A stretch of 64,000 bases of DNA from Pomphorhynchus laevis. Its lineage: Eukaryota; Acanthocephala; Palaeacanthocephala; Echinorhynchida; Pomphorhynchidae. Shown here in pieces: positions 34,201-44,900 of the stretch. Positions within the stretch are counted from its first letter, which is position 1. Every line of letters begins with the position of its first letter. The notes beneath the pieces were generated by a model that worked only from the letters and a program-made list of their open reading frames with translations, had not been told where the DNA came from and did not search any database. The stretch is from contig WNNJ02000084.1 in assembly GCA_012934845.2 (NCBI GenBank), forward strand, positions 41,339 to 105,338, in the 5' to 3' direction. A program made the translations under genes and the position numbers.

Positions 34201-35453
34201 TTGTGAGCCTGTATTTGTAAATACTGTTTATGTATGTGCCAACTGTTCTTACATACTCGAACTTGCATCCATTTAAAAACACTATCTCTATTGCAATTTA
34301 ACGACCTCTGAATTAGTATTATTAATTTAGTAGATGCTTTCCGTGTTAACGTTGTAGTGTTGTAATAACGTTTAGATGTTGATCCTTCCTCATCGTTTGT
34401 TGCGGCAGAGTGTTATTATTTTAAAATAAATTATCTCAGATTATTGTTATTGTATCTTATGTAAAATGGCATATGCAATTGGAAATATGTAGTTATTGCG
34501 TATTCCTGATTGAGAATACAATTCCTAAGTTTATAACTGTATAATTATTAATAACGTGTATAATTTAGAAAACAGAGTAACGTTTAACCACTCAAACCAA
34601 TAAACATTAAAATTAATATACCAAAGTCAATATAAATAGCTCAGTAGTAAATAAACTATCAAACTATTAACTTTTAAATCAAGGTTTCTAGGAGTTGGAA
34701 AATCTAATAAAATCAAATATTTCTTGCTGGCCGTGAATTAGAAAGCGCTATATATACGATTAAAAGCACGTCTTAGAGAACGTACTATAAATTATAAATA
34801 AATTAATAAATTAATATAAATAAATTATCTTAGATAAATTGAAATAAAGATAATAAATAATTATATAAGATTTTATAGAATTTATATTTATATCAAGTTA
34901 AAATTTATAATTTTAACATAATATTAATTTTAACTTGTTATTTTAACTTGATATTTTATTTAACATACGAAATTTTGTCAAAGAGTTGAGTAAAGAATTA
35001 TTCATAATTACATAAAATGTATAAAGCATGAAAGTACAGCTCAATTATTTATTATTAATTTGATACTCAAATAAATTTATAAAAATTACTATTAAATTGA
35101 TTACTTAATTTATTATAAAAAATTAAATAATTTTATAATAATAGATTAATTAGTTTATAAGAAACTAATTTAGTTAAAAATGAATTGTTGATTTATTTAT
35201 ATTAAATTAATTAATTTTATAAAAAATTAATTTTCTATAGTATATCTGTAATTTACTAATTTTTACGTAATCGAAAATTTTATGTCAATACAAAATAACG
35301 TCGAAAGGTTGGAGTAATGAATTATTGCATATATACATAAAATATTTAAAACGAAAGTGAATAAGGAAAACTTTCATATAAATCTAGCTCAATTTGAAAC
35401 CAACAAAGTAAACATTTATAATTTTTTAATAATTATACATGTATATATGACAT
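34201..35453. other. Intergenic, nothing recognised
   Basis: AT-rich spacer with TAAATTAATAAATTA-type simple sequence from 34,790 to 35,250. No element end or gene recognised. Confidence 0.5.
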
Positions 35454-35873
35454 CTACTCGAAACCGATATTGTTGAATAATTTAATGAGTGGATCATTGC
35501 TATTTTCATTCATTTTGGATTGGCTTGTTGTTGGATTCTTTACTGTTGGTGTTTGCTTGCATAAACATGCATAGCCAGGCATGTCTGTAACTTCCCACTT
35601 TAGCTTAAATTTCTTTACTCCTTGATTTACTAGCTTTTGAAAAAGTGGTAGCATATAGCTTAGTTCTCCATGTTCAGCTGATCTTTCAAATAATGTTTTT
35701 ATAGTTTCATTGATTTGAAGTTCGTCGTACTGTGCATCCATTCCAATAATAGTCATATTATCGTCAGGAATATTGTTATATATAATACGCCGACACCCAC
35801 AAGTAGCAAAATAAATGATAAGCAAAAAGACACTGCTTAACAATTCCATTAATACGATTTTGTGAAATTGCAA
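35454..35873 (-). CDS. Small predicted secreted protein, unknown, 139 aa
   Basis: A single open frame in the spacer between the two host genes, with composition more balanced than its flanks. A second Met at residue 9 begins MELLSSVFLLIIYFATCG, a good signal peptide (hydrophobic core, small residues before the probable cleavage near residues 25-27). The mature part is acidic in its first half (IPDDNMTIIGMDAQYDE), then LPLFQKLVNQGVKKFKLKW and a CLCK pair, ending in an Asn/Ser-rich tail. No family recognised. It could be a single-exon secreted peptide or the main exon of a longer gene. No close poly(A) signal seen. Confidence 0.55.
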   Translation of the reverse strand: MQFHKIVLMELLSSVFLLIIYFATCGCRRIIYNNIPDDNMTIIGMDAQYDELQINETIKTLFERSAEHGELSYMLPLFQKLVNQGVKKFKLKWEVTDMPGYACLCKQTPTVKNPTTSQSKMNENSNDPLIKLFNNIGFE

Positions 35874-36470
35874 ATCTCTTTACAGCAAATATCAAGTGAA
35901 AGAAATATTAACTGACTTACATTCAAATATATATAATACTTCGTTCGTACAATCAACTAGGTCATTGTTCAAAATTCTTTAAAGCACATTTAAAGCCTTC
36001 AGAGTTGTTTACTAATATATATATAGTTCACCGGCATATTTTGGTGTAAACTGCTATAATGTAAAACATTACTTATTCTGATTGCACATTGTATTTGATA
36101 TAAGAAAAAGATTTACACATTCTAAGCGATGACCACTATTTCGGTAGCGCTAAACTGTGTCGACAACTTGAATTAAAATTACGTATAGTCATTACACTTT
36201 ACAATTAAAGCAAAATCAAAATTTCATATGATTTCACCGTCTATAATAAATGGTAAAAGTTTTAATTTTTTATTAAAAAATAATGATTAATTAATAAAAA
36301 ATTAATTGACGAAATTATATTTAATAATAAAAGTTAGTATTATAATAAGAGTTTATTTAAAAAGTGCACACAGTTAAATAGAATAAGACATGATTCATCA
36401 TAGCTTAGTCAAACGACAATCTACCAAAAAAGAAAAACAAAAATATTAGAATCGCTAACCGTCTTCTTTT
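35874..36470. other. Intergenic, nothing recognised
   Basis: AT-rich sequence upstream of the small secreted-protein ORF. It would hold that gene's promoter if the ORF is real; no TATA box is compelling. Confidence 0.45.
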
Positions 36471-39140
36471 TTCTTCTAGGCCTCAAATCCAAGGAGATCT
36501 GAGCCCCCCAACCAATCCAACCCGCCGCCTTCCGACTGAACCACCCGGGGTCTTTCACCCCCGAAGAATCCAATCGGCGCGGACTATGCTGGGTAAACGA
36601 GAGACGAGGAGCTTAAGAAACCTTAGCCTTTGCTATGGGGAAGTCCTTTCGAAAAGAAGACTAATCCCGAGATGGTCCAAGTGCACCAAAGGCGCACTTA
36701 AGTTTTCCCTTTCAATGACAGTTGTTGAGCCCGTTTCAGCCCCTACCTAGCTTTTTTCAGGATACGTTTAAGTCTATCCAGGTCAGCTTTCGCCGACCAG
36801 TTCACCGTAACGGTGAACCCCAGGTATTTTACTCGACTTGTGAAAATGGGGAGTGGTTCAGAGGCTAATATGGAGGAGAGCGCATAGAGTGCTAATCTCT
36901 TAAGTTTTTGCTTTGTTCAGGGGTGCCATTAAAGACGACCACCTGCAATTTAGCGGAGTTTAAAATAAGATTGGATTTGGGTAGCTGATCTTTAAATCTT
37001 AAAAAGTACCGGCTGATGTCAGAGACTACGTCTTTGCACCTGTGTCCAGAGAACAGAGCTGTGGTGTCATCAGCATACACCACAAGACATTGTTCGCGTT
37101 TAAATATTTTGAATAGGTTAGTGGATAAACAAGATACAAGATAGGAGAAAATAGTGATCCTCGAGGAACACCCGTAATAGGGTAGAACTGACGCGCATCA
37201 GGGTCGTCTTCATAGTAAAATCGCTTGGTGTACAGCAGAATCTCCAGCTGTTCACAACTCTCGCAGGCAACCAGATGGACCCTGATAGAAGATATCACAA
37301 ATGGAATGGAGATGCGGTCAAATGCAGCAGAAAAGTCAAGAAAAACAGCCACAACTAAACGATGGCTATTCTCCCGACAAAATTGCTTCACTTCACCAAC
37401 TGCTGAATGGACCGAGCGACCTTTAACGAACCCATGAAAACCTGGAGGGATCAAATTACGCCTACTCAGGTAGTCGGGGATTTTACGTGCAAGCGCTTTT
37501 TTATAAATCGACACGAGGGCATTTTAAATCGAAATGGGTCGCAGATCTTTGGGCATGAGCAGGATTTTTTCTTAGGAACAAAAACACGCTTACTAATATT
37601 GATGCCTGCTACATCGGATGGGGAGGCTAAAAGCATGGTGACGGCCACCTCTCTTCTCTGATCATCTGTCAAAAGCTGACAGACCCGAGAATAAAGTGAA
37701 GCGACGGATTTGGAGGTGCCCGGGAGTGGACCCCATGAGTTAAGGATATCCGTAACAGATAGATCCCTGCTCCTGAAGTTACACAAAGGCGGGATTGGTT
37801 GAGGTGATTGAGTGGCTCCATAGTTGTGTAGTGCTAGTGACTCGTCCAAAACTTTATCAAGGCCTACATTACCTATCCAACCCAATGCTCTATCCTTCCA
37901 GCAAACAACTTCTTCTTGAAAATCTTCCAAAAGGAAGATTGAGAAGGATTAAGATGAGCAATACTCGTCCTATCCCTACTTAGCTGGAACCTATATCTAG
38001 TGCTCCAGTATTCATTCGAGAGAGCCTGTCTGGCGGAAACAGAGAGATTAGGGAGGTTCAGTAATTTAGCTATGACCTTGAGTTTTGTTGGAGTGGGATT
38101 TTATAAGCAATCTTTATAGGTAGTCGATAGAATCGCGGTAGCTTGCGAAAAGAGGTAGGTATTAAATTTGGCCAGACTCTCATTTCCTATTCGGGGAAAG
38201 AGGTGGATAGCCGCCTGGAAGAAGGCCACTTCTATTGGATCAAAGCAAACCTTCTTCGAAGCAATGTATCTTCCTCAATTCTTCAACGAATTAGGTCATG
38301 AGAGGTGGACAATTGTTGGCGCGACTGCTCCGTGCAGAGGGGATTAAGCAACCACTTCAAGTGAAGCAGTAAAATGTTGAGGATTGAATTTGTTGATGGG
38401 CCATGAAAGGTGGGGAAGGGTGGTTTGTGAATAAGATGACCGTTCCTAGCTCTGAGAAGTGATGTGATGATCCAACGACCAGTTCTGTCGTGGTATTCCT
38501 CAAGTATCATGTCATAGCCCTATCATTAATACTATCCAGGAGGTCACGGTTCTTGTGAATCTACCCTGGACAGATGTAGACATTGGCTAGACTGAGGCGT
38601 TTACCGTTCTTACCAAGTGAAACTACTAAACAAGACATGGCTGGACACGAGTAATTTAATAGGAGGCAGGACCTTAATGAGCATTGAACTAAAGTCAAGA
38701 GTCCTTGAGATGAAGAGGCGTGAGGTGGGGTTATGCACGGAGTATAGTGGGAACAGATATGCTTTGGGATAAATCGAGTAATGCCCTAGGGGAGACGGAT
38801 AGACCGCGTCTCCTGAAGGACTATAACATATGCGTCTCTACCGGATAGAAGTCTAAGGGCAGAAGCACCTTCTGAGTTCCACTGAAGGATATTTAGTGAA
38901 AAAGGCTTACGAGTACTCTGCATTGTGATGGATTAGTTGGATTGGGGGATTGCCTACCTAGACAGAGCTAGGTGTAGGGAGGTAGCCCCCATCCGCCACT
39001 AGCCCCATCCAGGTTCGTTATTTGCCCATGGGCAGCTTCTTCATTTCCCCTAGCAGTATTCTTCATAAGCATTTTGCCAATTTTGATGTTATCAAAATTG
39101 GGGACGGAATAGGCTGAAGCCCTCCTCTAAGGAGGAGGGC
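36471..39140 (-). mobile_element. Jockey-superfamily LINE, 5'-truncated (copy B)
   Basis: From high to low coordinate: the end of ORF1 (39,130-39,040), apurinic-type endonuclease (38,900-38,230; ILEEYHDRTGRWI equivalent to the GDFN block), a linker (37,930-37,500), RT (37,514-36,892 with [25 protein letters not shown] and VYADDTTALFSG) and the family 3' region (36,740-36,480). ORF2 is interrupted several times. Compared with the copy at 59.3-63.1 kb it is about 88% similar, except for 37,393-38,207, which is almost identical. Confidence 0.88.
36892..37514 (-). pseudogene. LINE reverse transcriptase, broken (copy B)
   Basis: Two overlapping frames (37,514-37,026 and 37,083-36,892) together carry RT motifs: [10 protein letters not shown] (first catalytic Asp), a degenerate GVPRGSLFSP block and YADD. 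A frame change lies between the second and third motif. The plus-strand ORFs at 37,225-37,661 are shadows. Confidence 0.85.
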
Positions 39141-39149
39141 TCCTTTTTA

Positions 39150-40920
39150 AAGTTTATTGCGTCCACTTTACGATTTTATATATCTGATAGTCATTTCTCA
39201 TACATTAAAGATGGACCTCATTTATCTCGTTTAATCCGTGGACATAACGCCTTCGAACATTCATTGTTTACAGCTGACATTACCTCCCTCTACACGAACG
39301 TTCCGCTCTCTGATGCTATAAACATTGCAGCTGATATATTAGCTCTTAACCCCCTTGTGATATTCTTCTTAATCATGAAGATTGGCATACTCTCCTTACA
39401 ATGTGTACCAGTCGTTGTAATTTTATTTTTGAATCTGTAATGTGGGATCAGATCGATGGAGTGGCAATGGGCAACCCTCTTGCTCCTGTATTGTCCTAGT
39501 TATACATGATGAATCGGGAAAATTCTTTTGTAAATAGTATTGATGGAGTTGTCAAGTGGTTTCGTTATGTTAACGATGTTTTTTGGTTGCTCAGAATTGC
39601 GTTACACAGGATTTCCTTACCCATACGCTAAATTCTAAGGATTCTCGAATTCAATGGTACGTTTCTTCTGAATCTAATGTGGGTATACCGTTTCTCGATG
39701 TTTTGGTTAAGCGGGTTAATTATTCTATACTTCAAACGTGCGCTTCAAAAATTTGGTGCAGGGCCAGATATTGTTTCTTAGACATCAAACGTTCCAACTA
39801 ATTGGCTGATTTCCGCTGCTACGTCGCATTACTTACGTTGCAGGCTTATCTGTTCTAACTATCACTTAATTTGTGAAAGAGAAAAGGCCATCACACATAA
39901 TTTACTAAAATATGGTTTTCCGCTTTGGGCTATTAAGAAAGCTAAATTTAAATCTTTAGCGCATAAAAATAAAGTTTTTGGTCCTAAAAAAGAATACGTC
40001 ATATAGGAATACCTTTTGTTAGTAACAAGTGGAATTCAATATTTTCAAAGTTTATTAATAATAACATAAAAAATAGTTGTTTTTACCAAGTGCACATTTT
40101 TAACAGAAAATTACCTAAACTTTACAAAATTTTTAAGCATAAACCAGATTTTAACAAAAATGCAATTGTTTATAAAATAACTTGTAAAGAATGTAATCAG
40201 GTATATGTTGGTCAAACGTGTCAAGGTTTGGTTAAGCGTATTAAACAACATAATTATAATGTACGTAAAGGGACCAATTCTAGTGTTGTTGCTCAGCATT
40301 TTGTTAGTTTAAATCATTCCGTAGATTTTGAAAATGCATCTATTTTATCATTTGAAAGTAACTTCTTATCTCGCATTATTCAAGAAGCGTATTTTATTTA
40401 AAAAATACCTAATTTAATGCTTAATAATAAATCCGATTACAACCTTAAATTAAATTATAATTAATTATTCCAATATTGCATTATTTTAATTTTTTCAGTT
40501 CGTTTGTTTTTTCTTATTGTATTATTATTTTGTTTTGGTTTAAATTAAATTATAATTTATTACTCTACTTTTACATTATTTTTATTATTAAATTCGTATT
40601 TTTTGTCACTTATTTTATGGTTTTAATTTTATTTTGTTTTATGATTCTGTCTTTTTCTCTTTTATCTTTTTGTTGTTTTTAAAATGTGTGTAAAATTTTA
40701 GTGTATGATTGTTTTGTTTCTCGGTATTTTCTTTTTCTTTTAATTAGAAATGCGGGGCACATCAATGCTTGTATTTTTGTATAAATGTTGGAAACACGAA
40801 GGGGAAATTGTGAAACTTTTTTTTTGAAATCTTGATGATGATAACAGAAGCTTTCAAAATATAAGATTTTTATCAAATAAAGGATATTTTATTTTTCGTT
40901 TCTGTAATAATATATATATT
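39150..40920 (+). mobile_element. PLE2, canonical Penelope-like element with C-terminal GIY-YIG
   Basis: Plus-strand pieces in order: FTADITSLYTNVPLSDA (39,265-39,325, RT first Asp block), GVAMGNPLAPVL (about 39,460), RYVNDVFW in place of RYVDD (39,560), IPFLDVLV (39,690), then a linker and, at 40,090-40,401, a GIY-YIG endonuclease: IVYKITCKECNQVYVGQT, then RIKQH and AQHF. The 3' UTR ends in a structured hairpin (40,820-40,870) and TTTTTATCAAATAAAGGATA. The RT part is broken. It starts right where LINE copy B ends. RT followed by GIY-YIG is the usual PLE order. Confidence 0.85.
40090..40401 (+). pseudogene. GIY-YIG endonuclease domain of PLE2
   Basis: A 103-codon frame with NAIVYKITCKECNQVYVGQT (GIY...YIG equivalent, with a Cys-x2-Cys knuckle), LVKRIKQHNYNVR and VAQHFVSLNH. 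In PLEs this domain nicks target DNA. It is intact as a frame, but the upstream RT is interrupted. Confidence 0.85.
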
Positions 40921-41879
40921 TGAAATGTAATAAGATTGTGGCTTTAGTATTTATTATTTAATTAACAATGTTTTCGATTTATAAAATATCAAAATAATAT
41001 TTAAATTACGATTTTTTTTGATTTATTAAAATACATTCATAAAAAATTAAAATAATTTTTACTTTATGATACTTTCAATTTATTTCAATACATTAATAAT
41101 GTGATACAGTAATTTTAATTAATGATGTTTTCATTGAAATGCATTAAAAAAAATAAAATAATTTTTATTTTCGGTTTATATTAATACTTCAATAATAGTA
41201 TCAAATAATGAAGAATTTCGAGTTACCTGTCAAGCTCTGTTAATAGCAACATTTGCAGACAACGCTCTATCATGTGTCAAATGGAATAAAAATTGTAGTT
41301 AAATAATACAGTAATTTTTAAATGGTGATATTTTTGATTTATTAAAATTCATTTTAAAAAATTAAAATAATTTTTAATTAACGATATTTTTTATTTAATT
41401 CAATTCATTTATAAAAAATTGAAATGACTTTTAATTAAAGATGTTTTTGATTTATATCACGGCACTTACAGGTAAATTGCTATTTGTTAGCAATTTCCTT
41501 AATATTAAATTGAGGTTATTGCTACAATTCGTTTTTACCTTGCGAAAATTAAAAAAGGATAAAATAATACTATATTAGCAGTTTTACTCTACTAATTATA
41601 TCGGTGAGTAAGTGTAAAGAGATGAGTATTCACTAGGTTTTTCAGCAAGACAAATGTTAGCATTGACTCAAAGTAAAGGTTTCTTAAATCAAGAGCTTAA
41701 GATTTGGCTAAAGAGATGTGTAATATTTTTATAGAAGTGAGGAGAGAAGTTACAACATACGAAATATAGTATATATTAACTTTGCGTACTTATTTTCGTT
41801 ATAAAGTTAAAAAGACAAAGCAAACAAATATTGAAATTTGCGAGTTAAACTTTTAAAAAGTTAAAACAGTCTTCAATAA
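40921..41879. other. Upstream region of the SLC5 gene, degenerate tandem repeats
   Basis: 40,970-41,460 contains several diverged copies of an about 75-bp unit with GATTTATTAAAATACATT and AAATTAAAATAATTTTT. The last 400 bp before the ATG have no clear TATA or initiator. Confidence 0.5.
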
Positions 41880-41969
41880 ATGTCTGTACTCGGAAACGTA
41901 AACATTCATTGGGCAGATGGGTTAGTTCTAGCCCTCTATTTTATGGTAGTAATAGGCTTTGGAATTTGG
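41880..41969 (+). CDS. SLC5A: SLC5 exon 1
   Basis: Start [20 protein letters not shown]; encodes the N-terminus and first helix, [10 protein letters not shown], with donor GG|GTAAGT. The N-terminal length agrees with the family. Confidence 0.88.
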
Positions 41970-44900
41970 GTAAGTGGTATTTATTATTTGTATCCTAATT
42001 TTGTTTTATTAATAAAATTAATTAAATTAATAATAAAATTAAAATTATTAATTAAATTTATTTTAATTATAAAATGATGGGAATCAACTTTATAAGCATA
42101 TTATTAATGTTATTACTTATTACTTTTATAATATTACCTAAACATCATTAGTCATGATCAAAAATGCCCCCTCTCTCATTATCTAATCGATTTAATGGAA
42201 TTTATGTAGCTCCTGAGTGTAATCCATTTTTTGATTTAAAGTCAGGAAATATCTTGCTTCTTGCTATCCCACAACATTCGTCTGTTCTAAATACTTATTC
42301 ATAATTCGCAAAAGATGATGAAACGACGTAAGTTTCAAGATGACCAGCTAAATAGTAAACATTCATTTGTCAGATGGATAAGCACTATATTTCCTGGTGA
42401 TAAAAGAATTTGGAATTTCGGTAAGTTGAAGTTATTACTCATTTTCCAGAACGTTTGATTTATGTTTAAACCATAAAACGGTAAGAAATAACTATATAAA
42501 TATTTTGAAAATAATAAATACTCTGGATAATAAATTTAAAAAGAATACTGGCATTAATGAAAAGTAAGTTGCCTTTCAGGCAAATACATGCTAATAGGTC
42601 ATTCCCCATAAGTCCTTAGCGATTCTTCGGTCATGCAACTACTCTTGGAACAGACACTTACAAAAGGTTGAGTGTAAGAAAAATTTAGTTATAACTTAAT
42701 ATATCGGACTCATTTGCGCCTAGCTAATTAAAAAAGCATTATTATAAAGATATTATTGATGTTAGCATTACTGAGAAGAGTTGATTTATTACCCTAAATT
42801 GCCTCTGGGCATGAAAATATAATAAATTGACATGTGTACAAGATCGGAAGTATGTGAACTCTGTACATAAAAGCAAACATTGGAAGCAGTGATATCGTGC
42901 AAATGTAGTTCCTAACAACAAATACTTGCTACAATTTCAAACAATCAATATACAGTACATTTTCGAGAAAATTTTACAATTGAAAGAGTCTGCTAGAGAT
43001 ATTAGCAATATTTTAAAGATAACCACAGCGGCATGTTGATGAACTTTTATGGCAAAGTTGACGTTTAATGGTAAATTTTGAGTGATGTACGTGAACAGAT
43101 GCTCACTAAATAAAATGGCATTTTTAGATGCATCTGTCCAACAAAGTGAATATGTACATGTGTTAGATTTGATTCGCTCGCTAATCCTAATGCTTAATTT
43201 CCAAACGATGCGATGCCGTCGAAAAACGATGCTTTCGTTTTTGATTATTTTAAGGTCAAGTGGAAGTTGGTTATCCCTTCTAACACGCTACAAAAGCTAA
43301 TGATCTGTATGTAATTATAATAGTAAGTTAATTTAATTGTGCAGCCATGACATTGCACGTTGATCTAATTCTATTCATACCATTCATAAAACTATTATGA
43401 TGACTAGTATTTCAGACTAGTCATCTATAGTTTGTTTCCTAATTTTAAGTTAATTTAATTGCGCAGTCATTGTTACAATTGTAAATTTTGACTACTTTGA
43501 TAACTATTCTACACGCTACTTTAATCTTTTCTATAAGCCAACAGCAGTACGCTACATTTCAGTATTGGTGGACCTCATCAGCTACTGATCCAATACCTAC
43601 GTTTCACGTTTCGATCCTTTTAAGGTTGGCTGACGATCACTCAACTCGTCTGCTTTATTGGCAATTAGATTTAATGAAAGACTTTCGATTGAAATCATAA
43701 TTGAAATCATAAATGATTTCAATTATGATAGATAGGTAGGTAGGTTTTTATAGGAAAACCTAACTACCTTCACAGGTAGGTTTTCAAATTGAAGGTTGCA
43801 CCTTCTCCTACCAACGCTAATTTAATTTGAAATCAAAAATGGTTTTACTTAAATTTGCAAAATGTAAGAAGGAAGTCTTTTATTAAATCTAAAATGCCAA
43901 TAAAGCAGACGAGTCGAGTGATCGCCAGCCTAACTTTAAAGGACCGAAACGTGAAATGTAGATATTGGATCAGGAGCTGATGAGATCAACCAAGAATAAA
44001 ATGTAGCGTACTGCTATTGGCGTATATATAGGATTAAAGTAGCGTGAGAAATTTTAATAATTAAAAGAGTGATGAAAAAAGTATTTTTGTTTAAAACACG
44101 CATTACTTATTAATTAAGCTAATTGGAAATATTCATTGGATAAAGATAAAACCCTTAATTATTAATTAAGGATTTTTAATTTAATTAAGGGTTTCTTAAA
44201 TCTCTAATTATTAATTAAACAAATTTGAAAAATTCCTTGGATCAAGATAAAACAACTCAGAAGAATACAGAAATACTGTTATGATTTACACCATAACTAT
44301 TCATTAGCAATTCAAGTTTAAAGCGGATAGAAAATATGATTGATATAATTGATTATATATAATAAAGCGATTATAAAAATATTATAGCTTTAAACCCAAT
44401 TAATAATTGAGTTTTAAAGCGATTAGTAAGGAGTCATAATTCCAGTCATCTTCTGTACAAAAAGATAAATTTAATTTATATATTTTAAAGTAAATATAGA
44501 AAAGTAAATTTAGAAAAGTAAATATAGACAGTAAATATTACCTGACATTAATCAATAATAGGTAATCAATGACAATCACATTAATCAATGTGAGTGTCAA
44601 CGTATTGAGTTATACCAAACGATTACTACACATATATTAGCTCTAAAGAAGTACAATACGCCATATGCAGTACTCAACAGTCACAAAAGCCACGTCAAAA
44701 TATAATCTAAAGATTCCAATTGACAAAGCTAACGAATGAGATACGTTCTTTGGATTCTTACGTATAAAATAATCATATGTAAATTTGAATTTTGCATGCT
44801 GTTTTAACTTATAGATCATGCTGTTTGTCGAAATGTAGCTGCATTTAAACATCTCTCTGAGGTAAATAACTGGCTTATTTTACAGTATATTTACTAAAAA

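Noticed and set aside
40476-40682. Hydrophobic 68-residue ORF as a membrane protein
   Set aside because: It is T-rich low-complexity sequence in the PLE2 3' region; Phe/Ile/Leu-rich frames are expected by chance there.
43488-43700. 70-residue ORF in SLC5 intron 1
   Set aside because: It lies within the left arm of the foldback element, whose mate arm has no corresponding frame.
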